Source of the DNA: Gottfriedia sp049568075
Lineage (GTDB): Bacteria; Bacillota; Bacilli; Bacillales; Bacillaceae_G
NCBI GenBank assembly: GCA_049568075.1
Contig: CP144911.1
Length of the DNA stretch: 64,000 bases
Strand: one strand, 5' to 3'
Shown: positions 1 through 8,922 of the stretch, piece by piece
Layout: each line of letters opens with the position of its first letter
Numbering within the stretch: position 1 is the first letter of the stretch
Made by a program: the position numbers and the translations under genes
The notes under the pieces: generated by a model
Databases searched by the model: none
What the model saw: only the letters and a program-made list of their open reading frames with translations
What the model was told of the DNA's origin: nothing

Positions 1-5
1 GAAAA

Positions 6-1523
6 ATGGATAATAATTCATCACGCCATCAACGTTCATTCCGAATTGATCGTAATAAACCGATTCAGGAGCAATTACAATTTTTAGCTGAGGAAGCTGT
101 TTCAAATCAGCCTTATCATGTATTTGGTCATGTTGCGAGTAAGAAATTAATTCGTATTAAGAATAAATATGGAATTGATACTGGTGCTGCTAGTGGGAAT
201 CAACTGACTAGTATTAGAATTTATACAAATAACCCATATTTGTATAGTGTTCCTTCAGTTGATGAGGATGTCGTGAATAAAGAAGAATTACCAGAATTAT
301 TCAAAGGAAGAGAAAAAAGTATCAATCTAAATGAATTGGATCAAAGAGATAAACGACGTCTCAATTATGTATTAAAAAATTCAATTAATTATATTTCTGG
401 TACGATGAGTCCGGCTGATAAGGATACAAATGCGAATGATTTAGAGTCTTTAAAGCAAGGACTACAATACTTTAAAGATAAAAAGGTTCAAGAAGTTGTA
501 CTTCAACCAAAGTATATGGGTTCAAGATGTAATATCTATTTATCTAAAACAATTGAAGAATGTTATGCAGTCAGTCGGAATGGATACCGTGTAAAAAATG
601 TTGATCTTTCGGGCGTGTATTCAATGCTATTAGAACGATTAGGTAACTTTATGGAAAAAGAGGATATTAGAACTTTAATTCTAGATGGAGAGTTACTACC
701 TTGGAGCGTATTAGGCACGGGATTAATAGAGGGTAAATTTAATGTCTTATCAAAATCATTAAGGTCTGAATTAAGCATATTAAAAGAGACTGGATTTGAT
801 GAGCATTTTAACAAACTGATCTCTAGATATGAGCAAACGGATTTTCATGCTGAAGTAAATCATACTACGAAACAAGTATTAACAAATAAATATGGTCACA
901 ATGACTATTCAACATTTAGTGCAGTAAAAGAAACGTTAAAGTCGTACGTACCGATTAAAAAGCATGAAGAGTTATTAGATATCTATGATGAGCAACTGAG
1001 AATATATGGAGCGGAATCAGAAATAGAGTATAAGCCATTTAATCTCTTAAAAATGGTTTATGAAAATGGTGAGGAAAAATTACCTTCATTAAGTACTGCG
1101 GAAATTTTCTCACTCGTATCGGGTGACGATTATTTAGTTCTTTCATTGGACGATGAACATTACTTTGAAAAAGCTAATCATTATTATGAAACGCTAACGA
1201 CAACTAGAAAAATGGAAGGGGTAGTCATAAAACCTAACCATAAATCTTTCAATAGTGCTCCATTCTTAAAGGTTAGAAACGCTGATTATTTAACGCTTGT
1301 TTATGGATATGATTATAAATTAGAACATAAATATCAGAAGTTAATCAAACAAAAGCGGATCAATAAGAAGATAAATGCCTCAATTAAAGATTATGTTTTA
1401 GGGCAAAAGATGTTAGAATATCCACTATCTTCAATCTCAAATGATAATGAGCAGTATAAACAATTAATTGCAAATAAATTATTCGAAGAACAGCAGGCAA
1501 AAGAAATAGATCCTAGATTATAA
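6..1523 (+). CDS. RNA/DNA ligase-like covalent nucleotidyltransferase
   Basis: This 505-residue protein carries the nucleotidyltransferase signature of ATP-dependent polynucleotide ligases. The candidate AMP-accepting lysine is K169 in a KYMG motif, LDGEL at 226-230 looks like motif III, EGVVIKP at 404-410 like motif IV and LKVR at 421-424 like motif V. The unusually long stretch between motifs III and IV (about 175 residues) recalls the ligase domain of bacterial Pnkp RNA-repair enzymes, and the 160 residues before motif I match no domain I recognise. An RNA-repair role is inference. Only five bases precede the ATG, so no ribosome binding site can be judged and the true start could lie outside the window. 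A strong terminator follows directly. Confidence 0.7.
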   Translation: MDNNSSRHQRSFRIDRNKPIQEQLQFLAEEAVSNQPYHVFGHVASKKLIRIKNKYGIDTGAASGNQLTSIRIYTNNPYLYSVPSVDEDVVNKEELPELFKGREKSINLNELDQRDKRRLNYVLKNSINYISGTMSPADKDTNANDLESLKQGLQYFKDKKVQEVVLQPKYMGSRCNIYLSKTIEECYAVSRNGYRVKNVDLSGVYSMLLERLGNFMEKEDIRTLILDGELLPWSVLGTGLIEGKFNVLSKSLRSELSILKETGFDEHFNKLISRYEQTDFHAEVNHTTKQVLTNKYGHNDYSTFSAVKETLKSYVPIKKHEELLDIYDEQLRIYGAESEIEYKPFNLLKMVYENGEEKLPSLSTAEIFSLVSGDDYLVLSLDDEHYFEKANHYYETLTTTRKMEGVVIKPNHKSFNSAPFLKVRNADYLTLVYGYDYKLEHKYQKLIKQKRINKKINASIKDYVLGQKMLEYPLSSISNDNEQYKQLIANKLFEEQQAKEIDPRL

Positions 1524-1528
1524 AATGA

Positions 1529-1562
1529 AACACCTTTTATGAATCATAAAAGGTGTTTTTTC
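1529..1562 (+). terminator. Rho-independent terminator of the ligase-like gene
   Basis: Perfect arms ACACCTTTTATGA and TCATAAAAGGTGT around a two-base loop, followed by a T run just after the stop codon. Confidence 0.85.
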
Positions 1563-1652
1563 ATTAAAAATAGCAATCTGAATATTTGTTTAATCTTCTA
1601 AATTTATGGTAGTGTAAAATTTAGTAAAAGTTAATTTGGAGGTAGAAATTAA

Positions 1653-2747
1653 ATGTTATTTTTACTAATTATAGTATTGCTAGTTATCTTAATAACAATG
1701 TTTCTAAATACATATCCTCATTTTGGGAAGAAATATTCAAAGGATAAAATGCAGTCATTTTATGCTTTAGATCATTATAAAAATGGTAAGTTTATAAACC
1801 AAGTTCCTACGAGTATGAGTATGGATTTCAAAACAAATATTTCCATGATTAGGGACTTTGTTAAGAAAAATCCGAATCGTACACCTAAAGATGGGATCCC
1901 AATGGAGAAAATCGATGTATCATTATTGCATTCGAAAAATAACGACACAAAAATTACTTGGTTTGGACACTCAGCTTTATTAATTCAAATCGATGGAAAA
2001 AGTATATTAATTGATCCAATGTTTGGGAACGCACCAACCCCGTTTCCGCAATTTGGTGGTAAAAGATATAGTGGAGGTTTACCAATTGAGATCAGTGAAT
2101 TACCAAGAATAGATGCTGTCATATTATCGCATGATCATTATGACCATTTAGATTACGGTACGATAAAAAAAATCAAGCAAAAAGTTGATCGATTTATTGT
2201 TCCTCTTGGTGTAGGGAGTCACTTGGTGAGTTGGGGAGTATCAAAAGAGAGTATTTCTGAACATAACTGGTGGGATGAATTTAAATTTGATCAATTAACT
2301 TTAGCTTGTACTCCTGCAAGACATTTTTCAGGAAGAAATTTAACTGATCGTAACAGTACATTGTGGTGTTCGTGGGTCATCATTGGTGAGAAAACGAAAA
2401 TTTACTTTAGTGGAGATAGTGGTTATGCACCTCATTTTAAGGAAATAGGAGAAAAATATGGGCCGTTTGATCTAGCGCTAATGGAATGTGGTCAATATGA
2501 TAAACGATGGTCTGCAATTCATATGCTGCCAGAAGAAACAGTTCAGGCCTTTATTGATGTAAAAGGTGAAGTTCTTGTTCCAATTCATTTTGGTGCTTTT
2601 ACATTAGCATTTCATGACTGGAATGATCCAATTGAACGTGCTGTTAAGGCTGCTAAAGAAAATGGGGTAAAGTATGCAACACCTAAAATTGGAGAAACAA
2701 TTAATATAAGTGCAGGTGAATATCCTAATTCAGTTTGGTGGAAGTAG
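1653..2747 (+). CDS. Membrane-anchored MBL-fold metal-dependent hydrolase (RomA/NAPE-PLD-like)
   Basis: A 364-residue protein with an N-terminal hydrophobic segment (about residues 2-20) and a complete metallo-beta-lactamase fold. Visible motifs are TWFGHSALLI and ILIDPMFG, then SHDHYDHLDY, which contains the HxHxDH zinc motif, then a distal GDSGY and a terminal PIHFG histidine. The arrangement matches the RomA / N-acylphosphatidylethanolamine phospholipase D-like branch, whose bacterial substrates are mostly unknown. The N-terminal segment suggests the catalytic domain is tethered to the membrane. The start is supported by TTGGAGG about 10 bases upstream. No operon partner is evident. Confidence 0.8.
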   Translation: MLFLLIIVLLVILITMFLNTYPHFGKKYSKDKMQSFYALDHYKNGKFINQVPTSMSMDFKTNISMIRDFVKKNPNRTPKDGIPMEKIDVSLLHSKNNDTKITWFGHSALLIQIDGKSILIDPMFGNAPTPFPQFGGKRYSGGLPIEISELPRIDAVILSHDHYDHLDYGTIKKIKQKVDRFIVPLGVGSHLVSWGVSKESISEHNWWDEFKFDQLTLACTPARHFSGRNLTDRNSTLWCSWVIIGEKTKIYFSGDSGYAPHFKEIGEKYGPFDLALMECGQYDKRWSAIHMLPEETVQAFIDVKGEVLVPIHFGAFTLAFHDWNDPIERAVKAAKENGVKYATPKIGETINISAGEYPNSVWWK

Positions 2748-2828
2748 TTTATTTATTTGAAAAAAAGCAGGATTGTACACTTTATTATTGAATAAATAAA
2801 AAATCAATTTTTTAGGGAAGTGATGTTA

Positions 2829-3305
2829 ATGGAAGCATTAAAAGAAAGTGCAAAAATCGTACAAGATTTAATTCTTGAGTTAGGTTACTCGAATAAAGTG
2901 ATTGAATTACCAAATAGTGCAAGAACTGCTAAAGAAGCAGCGGATGCATTAAATTGTGAAGTGGCTCAAATTGCAAAGTCTATTATATTTAAATTAGAAA
3001 GTTCAAATAGTCCTGTCCTAATCGTAGCAAGTGGAATAAACCGTGTAAATGAGAAACAAATCGAGAAAATAATTAATGATAAACTAGGTAAAGCAGATGC
3101 TGATTTCGTACGTGAACAAACAGGATTCGTAATTGGAGGGGTATCACCAATCGGTCATAAAAACCAAGTAATGACGTTTATTGATGAGGATCTGTTACAG
3201 TATAAAGAAGTATGGGCTGCCGCGGGTCATCCAAAAGCAATTTTTCAGTTAACACCAAATGAATTAATTGAAATGACAAAAGGGAAAGTTGTAAAAATTA
3301 AATAA
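2829..3305 (+). CDS. YbaK/EbsC-type aminoacyl-tRNA deacylase domain protein
   Basis: A small stand-alone protein of about 158 residues belonging to the YbaK/ProX/EbsC editing-domain family, which hydrolyses mischarged aminoacyl-tRNAs such as Cys-tRNA(Pro). Typical family segments are AKSIIFKLE, the central VREQTGFVIGGVSPIGHK and the C-terminal AAGHPKAIFQLTP. I chose ATG at 2829 because AGGGAAG at 2814-2820 then sits at normal spacing; the longer reading frame would begin with a GTG that overlaps that ribosome binding site. The exact tRNA specificity cannot be told from sequence. Confidence 0.85.
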   Translation: MEALKESAKIVQDLILELGYSNKVIELPNSARTAKEAADALNCEVAQIAKSIIFKLESSNSPVLIVASGINRVNEKQIEKIINDKLGKADADFVREQTGFVIGGVSPIGHKNQVMTFIDEDLLQYKEVWAAAGHPKAIFQLTPNELIEMTKGKVVKIK

Positions 3306-3324
3306 TAGAACCTAAATCATTTAG

Positions 3325-3376
3325 GCACATTCAAGTGTAATAAATCAGTTATTGATTTACTATACTTAAATGTGTC
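3325..3376 (+). terminator. Long imperfect hairpin after the YbaK gene
   Basis: GCACATTCAAGTGTAATAAATC pairs with the downstream half ending in TTAAATGTGTC, with a few mismatches and possible G-U pairs. There is no clean T run after it, so it may be a weak terminator or a protective 3' structure. Confidence 0.5.
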
Positions 3377-3446
3377 TATTTATATTGGGAATTTTTACCT
3401 TGAAATCTATATGGAATACGTCAGATTAAATTAGAGGGAAAGTGAG

Positions 3447-3458
3447 ATGAATAAGTAA
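3447..3458 (+). other. Three-codon in-frame minicistron before the zinc-ribbon MBL gene
   Basis: The best-spaced start after GAGGGAAAG is ATG at 3447, but it reads ATG AAT AAG TAA. The stop codon directly abuts the ATG of the next gene in the same frame. This is either a translational-coupling leader or a nonsense mutation that has shortened the protein by four codons. Confidence 0.5.
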
Positions 3459-4280
3459 ATGTTCAAATTTATTTGTACGACTTGTGGCGTTCAGTATAAC
3501 AAGTCTATTGATCCTCCTGAGTACTGCATAATTTGTTCTGAAGAAAGACAATATATCAATCCAAGTGGTCAAAGTTGGACAACATTACAATCAATGAAAG
3601 AAGAGAACTATCAAAATATTATTCGTTTTGAAGAGGAAAATCTATATAGTATTGTAACTAGCCCCAAGTTTGGGATTGGTCAAACTGCATATCTCATTAA
3701 GAATGAAGGGTTTAATGTTTTATGGGATTGTGTTACTTATCTAGATGAGAAGACGATTGAAGAAATTATGAGATTAGGAGGAATCAATGCGATTGCTCTA
3801 TCACATCCACACTATTACTCTAGTCAAATTGAATGGGCTGAAAGATTTGATGTACCTGTATACATACATGAAGATGATCAAGAGTGGGTCACGAGAAAAA
3901 GTGATAAAATTATTTTTTGGTCTGGCGAATCGTTAAAGCTTAACAAAGGAATTCAAATTCATCGATTAGGTGGTCACTTTAAAGGTGGGGCAGTATTAGA
4001 ATGGAAAGCTGGAAATGAGCAAAAAGGAATACTGTTAACAGGTGATATTATTCAAGTAGTTGCAGATCGAAATTGGGTAAGTTTTATGTACAGTTATCCT
4101 AATTTAATTCCATTACCAGCAAAAAAAGTAAAAGAGATATCATTAGCCGTAGAGAAGCTAACATTTGATCGAATTTATAATGCATTTCATGGGATTGTAA
4201 AAGAGAATGCAAAGCTCGTTGTCTCTAATTCTGCTAAAAGATATATTGAAGCATTGGATGGTATATTATTTGATACTTAA
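3459..4280 (+). CDS. MBL-fold hydrolase with N-terminal rubredoxin-like zinc ribbon
   Basis: A 273-residue protein that begins with a CTTC...CIIC zinc-ribbon knuckle (residues about 6-26), followed by a metallo-beta-lactamase-like fold. The usual HxHxDH metal motif is represented by SHPHYYSS, so the two histidines of HxH remain but the aspartate and third histidine are replaced. LLTGDIIQV and AFHGIV correspond to later metal-ligand regions. This variant occurs in a Bacillus family of unknown substrate; catalysis is therefore uncertain. The ATG follows immediately after the stop of an in-frame three-codon minicistron, and the ribosome binding site lies about 19 bases away, which suggests re-initiation. 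Confidence 0.7.
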   Translation: MFKFICTTCGVQYNKSIDPPEYCIICSEERQYINPSGQSWTTLQSMKEENYQNIIRFEEENLYSIVTSPKFGIGQTAYLIKNEGFNVLWDCVTYLDEKTIEEIMRLGGINAIALSHPHYYSSQIEWAERFDVPVYIHEDDQEWVTRKSDKIIFWSGESLKLNKGIQIHRLGGHFKGGAVLEWKAGNEQKGILLTGDIIQVVADRNWVSFMYSYPNLIPLPAKKVKEISLAVEKLTFDRIYNAFHGIVKENAKLVVSNSAKRYIEALDGILFDT

Positions 4281-4297
4281 ATGATAGTTAATCTACG

Positions 4298-4330
4298 AAA
4301 AAAGGACCAACTCTGTTTGGTTCTTTTTTG
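4298..4330 (+). terminator. Rho-independent terminator
   Basis: AAAGGACCAA and TTTGGTTCTTT arms with a short loop and a following T run, downstream of the zinc-ribbon MBL gene. Confidence 0.8.
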
Positions 4331-4536
4331 TGTTTTAGGAATCTTACAATCTTACTTAGAACATTCCATCGTTTATCTAAATAACTTTATTTATATTTTA
4401 ATTTTTAATTAGCTAATTGAATTATAAAATGAATCCCTAAAATAGTTAAAAATCACGTTAATTTTATTAAAAAAAACGCAGAATTTTGTCGTATTTTTTC
4501 ATGAGTGGAATAAATGCTGATAAATCAAGGCCAGCA

Positions 4537-4574
4537 ATAACCCATTTGATTAAAAACAGAATATTCACGATAAT
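4537..4574 (+). promoter_or_regulatory. Promoter of protease 1 with shared ATAACCCA box
   Basis: ATAACCCA at 4537-4544 abuts the -35 TTGATT (4546-4551); a 17-base spacer leads to GATAAT (4569-4574). The same box, -35, 17-base spacing and -10 occur before the other two protease genes at nearly the same distance from the start codon. The rest of the 4281-4703 gap is AT-rich and, apart from the terminator, shows nothing else I can name. Confidence 0.7.
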
Positions 4575-4703
4575 TTAAGTAAGATAAATGAACGAAAATT
4601 GATCATTTTAAATGATTAATGACAGTGAATTTTGTCAATATAAGATAATTTTTGTAATTAATTGTATTAGCTATTTTATTGAAAACGAACTGGAGGAAGA
4701 AAG

Positions 4704-7700
4704 ATGGGGGAGAATAGAGAGAAGGGTAAAGTTCTTAAAGGTTTTACAGTATTAGCTTTAACATCTAGTTTTATGTTAGGTTCTCTTGGACAAGTATCAA
4801 ATGTATCAAATGCAGCAAGTCCAAGTAAAGCAGAAGACATTCTTACTAACTTAACTGCACAGCAAAGAGCGGCACTTAAAGAGCTTTCAACGAATGAAGA
4901 ATCAGGGCTTCAAATTTCTTCTGATATTAATTTGGACTCTACAGAGCAAACAAGTGTCATTGTCGAGTTTGTGAATCAACCTGCTAAAGTTGCTCAAATT
5001 GAAGCTAGTTTGGAAGGGAAAACTCTAACTAAATCGGATGCTGAAACATTAATCGATCAAGACCATGATATGTTTACGAAAGATGTTAGACAAGTTTTAA
5101 CTAGTGGTAAAAGTAAAAAAGTAGATTATAAAATTAATCGTTCTTATAAACATGCATTTAATGGCGTTTCGATGACATTACCAGCAAATCAAATTAAGAA
5201 TCTACTAACATCTAAAGCTGTTAAAAGAGTTTGGAGTAACGAAACGTTTTCAATTGATCCACCAAAAGAAACTGAACAACTAAAAGCAGATGAAGCTAAT
5301 GTTGGAAATTATACTCCATACGATGCATTAGATCGTTTACACGCAGAAGGGTTTACTGGTAAAGGAATTAAGGTTGGGATTTTAGATACTGGTATAGATT
5401 ATAACCACCCAGACTTGAAGGATGCTTATAAAGGTGGATATGATTTTGTAAATAATGATAATGATCCAATGGAAACGACCTACGCAGATTGGAAAAAATC
5501 TGGTAAGCCTGAAGTTAGTAATTCAGAAGCATATTACACTGAGCATGGTACGCATGTAGCTGGAATTATAGGTGGCCGTGGTAAAGCAAATAGTGACTAT
5601 AAAACGCTAGGTGCAGCACCAGATTCAGACTTATACGCATACCGTGTACTTGGACCATATGGAAGTGGAACAACTGATGCCATTATTGCAGGAATCGATC
5701 GTGCAGTTCAAGACGGTATGGACGTCATTAATATGTCACTTGGAGCAACTATAAATGATCCAATGTATGCAACTTCTATCGCAGTTAACAATGCAGTTTT
5801 AAGTGGCGTGACAACAGTCGTTGCAGCAGGAAATACTGGCGATCAAATGTATACACTTGGTTCACCTGGTGCTGCGGCGTTAGCTTTAACGGTAGGGGCA
5901 TCATCAATCGCTTTAGATGTTTATCAATATGCAGGAGTAAATAATGGAAAGAACTATTCAGTAAGACAATTAGCTCAAAATTATTCAGATAATATGACAT
6001 CACTAAAAGGAAAAACTTATCAATTAGTTGATGTGGGTCTTGGAAACCCTGCAGATTTTACTGGTAAAGATGTAAAAGGAAAAATTGCCTTTATTAAACG
6101 TGGTACGATTGCTTTAATTGATAAAATTAAAAACGCAAAAGCAAATGGTGCTGTAGGCGTATTAATATATAATGATGAAACAAATAAAGCTGAAGGTGCA
6201 ATCCAAGCATTCCTTGGTGAATCTGTTGACGCAATTCCTACATTTTCTGTTTCAAATGAAGAAGGATTAGAAATTTCGGCTGCAATCAAAGCTGGTGCAT
6301 CAGATTTTACTTTTAGTGATTTTAAAAAGATACAAACAGCATCAGATGAATTAGCAACATTTAGTTCAAGAGGTCCATCTCGCAGGAACTATGATATTAA
6401 ACCAGAAGTAACTGCTCAAGGTGTAGCCATTCTTTCAACTGTACCATTTTATGAAAATAATAAAACAGCTGATGGATCAAAACCTGAAGATTATAAATAT
6501 GCTTATGCTCGCTTATCTGGAACTTCAATGGCAACACCTTATGTAGCGGGGGTTTCAGCATTATTACTTCAATCAAATAAAGATTTACAACCAGAGGATA
6601 TTAAATCAATCTTAATGAACACTGCTGATCCATTGTCAAAAGCGTATAGCGTTTTTGAAGTAGGTAGTGGACGAGTAGATGCATATGAAGCAATTCATTC
6701 TAATGTAGAGTTAGAAGTGGTGGATCAAACATCTGCGGTTATTGATGGAAAAGAAAAATCAATTAAAGAATTAACTGGTGGCATTAGTTTTGGATCTTAT
6801 GGATTCGATGATCAAGATGTTACAGATTCTCGTAAGATTACATTAAAAAATCGTAGTGAAAAAGTGAAAACATTTAATGTAGATGTAAATTTTCAAACTG
6901 GATTAAGGGGATCTAAAGATGCAGCTAAAAATAATGTAACATTAACTGGTCCTACTTCTGTAAAATTAGATGGAATTAGCCAAGAAAATATTAAGTTTAA
7001 CTTAAACATTCCAAAAACTGCAGAAAAGGGAACATACGAAGGGTACATTATATTTACAAATTCACAAGATTCAACGGAAACGTATCAAATTCCATTTGGT
7101 GGACGTTTTGTTGATGAAGGAATTGATACTTTTAAGATCAACAATCCAATGTTTGGCAATAATATAGACTGGCCTGAAAATGCGTATCCTTATATAAGTT
7201 TTAGTTACTCATTAAAATCATATATGAAAACATTAGATGTAGTGTTACAAGATGCTGAAACTGGTGAGGATTTAGGTTTAGTAGGTTCATTTGTACCAAT
7301 CACATTGAACGAAAATCAAAATTATACGAATTCAAGAGGATTTAATTCGATCTACTATCCATTTACTGGAGACGCGAAAAATCCGATAAGTAGCGAACCG
7401 AATAATGCAACAGCGGGTAAATATCGATTAAAAATGATTGGAACAAATGAAGAAGGTAAGGTATTCACTAAAACAGCTGATTTCTTTTTTGACGCTGGCA
7501 CACCAACTATGACAACTAGCTTTGATAATTTAGATCAAAAAGTTATTGAATATAAAGATAGTCAATTCGATTCAAATGGCCAATTTTTATATGACTTTAA
7601 CATTAATTTAAATGATCCTGAAACTGCCGAAGCAAATGGCTTAGGTATTCCGGTTGATCAATCAAGCAATGTAGTTGTATCGTTTTATGATAGTCCATTC

Positions 7701-8870
7701 CCAGCAAAGCCAAAGTATACAGATAAAAATGGAAACTATACGGATAAGATTAAAGTTAAAAAGCGTTCTACTCCATTGCAAGTTTCATTTTATGGATTTG
7801 ATGCAGCACGAAACTTTACTGGAAATGCGTCGAATGATTTAAGAATCATATTTGTCGATGAAAATTTTCCATACTATTACTTAAAACCAAATAAACAAAC
7901 CGTTACAACAGGTGATACTGTAAATTACAGTGTTCGTTCAAATAACGTGAAAAACTTAAAAACAACAAAAATCAATTTAAAAGTTGATCCAAATCTTGCA
8001 ACTATTCAAAATGTCGATGTAAGTGACGAAGTAAAACAATTTGGGGATGCGCAAGTTTCTGTGTCATCAATACCTACTGCAACGGGTACACTTCTTTATA
8101 CATTTACATTTACTTATAATGGAACGAAAGATTTGACAGAAGATTTAAAACTATATAATTTCGACATAAAAACAGCTGAGAAATGGACTAAAGGTGTGCC
8201 ATTTGATTGGTATACAATGACGTCATCAACGATTGATCAATCAAATGTAGAAACAAGTAACGTCTATACTTATATGGAAACTTATAAAATCAAGGAAGCT
8301 CAATCAAGGGTAGATGGAGCCATATTATCTGAAGGATCAATTGATCCGACTACAGGTCAAATGAATTATGCAATTGATCAAAGTAAAATTGGTGCAAAAG
8401 TAACAGTTACTTCTTATGATGGAAAAACGACTGTAGAAGCACCAATTTCTAACAAAAATGGTCAATACATTGCTGAAGGCATAAAAGCTGATCATAAACC
8501 TTATACTGTGAAAGTCGATATACCTGGTCATTTTACAATGTATCGAAAAATGAATTTAGCAGATAACGTACGTGGTGAATTAATAGGGAAGAGAATGAAT
8601 TGGAATTTAACTAGGGCAGCAGCTGGTGATGTGAATAAAGATAACGTTATCGACATTTTAGATGCAATAGCTGTCCAAACATATTGGGGTACAAATAAAA
8701 ATACTACCGATTTTAACTTTGATAAAGTAGTGGATGCAAAGGATATGGCTTATATTGTGAAGAACTTTGGATTACAAAATTCTTCAGTTGATAATACGCC
8801 AACACCAAAAACTACTTATAAAGGAAAGACTTTAGAAAGTATTTTAAAGGATTTAGGATTAAATCAGTAA
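4704..8870 (+). CDS. Secreted subtilisin-family (S8) serine protease with PA and dockerin-like domains, paralog 1
   Basis: A 1,388-residue exported protease. It has a basic N-terminus and hydrophobic signal segment (to about residue 38), an inhibitor-I9-like propeptide (about 80-185), and an S8 catalytic domain with D228 (ILDTG), H281 (HGTHVAG), oxyanion N377 (AAGN) and S608 (GTSMATP). A PA-type insert covers about 430-540 and a long beta-rich region follows. At 1306-1362 there is a dockerin-type pair of calcium loops, GDVNKDNVIDILD and DFNFDKVVDAKD, then a short conserved tail ending LKDLGLN. The catalytic layout is Vpr-like. An oddity is Q572 where both paralogs have proline (VTAPG). GGAGGAAG precedes the ATG. 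Confidence 0.9.
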   Translation: MGENREKGKVLKGFTVLALTSSFMLGSLGQVSNVSNAASPSKAEDILTNLTAQQRAALKELSTNEESGLQISSDINLDSTEQTSVIVEFVNQPAKVAQIEASLEGKTLTKSDAETLIDQDHDMFTKDVRQVLTSGKSKKVDYKINRSYKHAFNGVSMTLPANQIKNLLTSKAVKRVWSNETFSIDPPKETEQLKADEANVGNYTPYDALDRLHAEGFTGKGIKVGILDTGIDYNHPDLKDAYKGGYDFVNNDNDPMETTYADWKKSGKPEVSNSEAYYTEHGTHVAGIIGGRGKANSDYKTLGAAPDSDLYAYRVLGPYGSGTTDAIIAGIDRAVQDGMDVINMSLGATINDPMYATSIAVNNAVLSGVTTVVAAGNTGDQMYTLGSPGAAALALTVGASSIALDVYQYAGVNNGKNYSVRQLAQNYSDNMTSLKGKTYQLVDVGLGNPADFTGKDVKGKIAFIKRGTIALIDKIKNAKANGAVGVLIYNDETNKAEGAIQAFLGESVDAIPTFSVSNEEGLEISAAIKAGASDFTFSDFKKIQTASDELATFSSRGPSRRNYDIKPEVTAQGVAILSTVPFYENNKTADGSKPEDYKYAYARLSGTSMATPYVAGVSALLLQSNKDLQPEDIKSILMNTADPLSKAYSVFEVGSGRVDAYEAIHSNVELEVVDQTSAVIDGKEKSIKELTGGISFGSYGFDDQDVTDSRKITLKNRSEKVKTFNVDVNFQTGLRGSKDAAKNNVTLTGPTSVKLDGISQENIKFNLNIPKTAEKGTYEGYIIFTNSQDSTETYQIPFGGRFVDEGIDTFKINNPMFGNNIDWPENAYPYISFSYSLKSYMKTLDVVLQDAETGEDLGLVGSFVPITLNENQNYTNSRGFNSIYYPFTGDAKNPISSEPNNATAGKYRLKMIGTNEEGKVFTKTADFFFDAGTPTMTTSFDNLDQKVIEYKDSQFDSNGQFLYDFNINLNDPETAEANGLGIPVDQSSNVVVSFYDSPFPAKPKYTDKNGNYTDKIKVKKRSTPLQVSFYGFDAARNFTGNASNDLRIIFVDENFPYYYLKPNKQTVTTGDTVNYSVRSNNVKNLKTTKINLKVDPNLATIQNVDVSDEVKQFGDAQVSVSSIPTATGTLLYTFTFTYNGTKDLTEDLKLYNFDIKTAEKWTKGVPFDWYTMTSSTIDQSNVETSNVYTYMETYKIKEAQSRVDGAILSEGSIDPTTGQMNYAIDQSKIGAKVTVTSYDGKTTVEAPISNKNGQYIAEGIKADHKPYTVKVDIPGHFTMYRKMNLADNVRGELIGKRMNWNLTRAAAGDVNKDNVIDILDAIAVQTYWGTNKNTTDFNFDKVVDAKDMAYIVKNFGLQNSSVDNTPTPKTTYKGKTLESILKDLGLNQ

Positions 8871-8877
8871 TAAGAAG

Positions 8878-8907
8878 AGGGAAACCTATATACGGTTTCC
8901 CTTTTTG
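8878..8907 (+). terminator. Terminator of protease 1
   Basis: Perfect AGGGAAACC and GGTTTCCCT arms with a seven-base loop and a T run; it lies between convergent genes. Confidence 0.85.
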
Positions 8908-8922
8908 GTTCCATTTCGAAAT

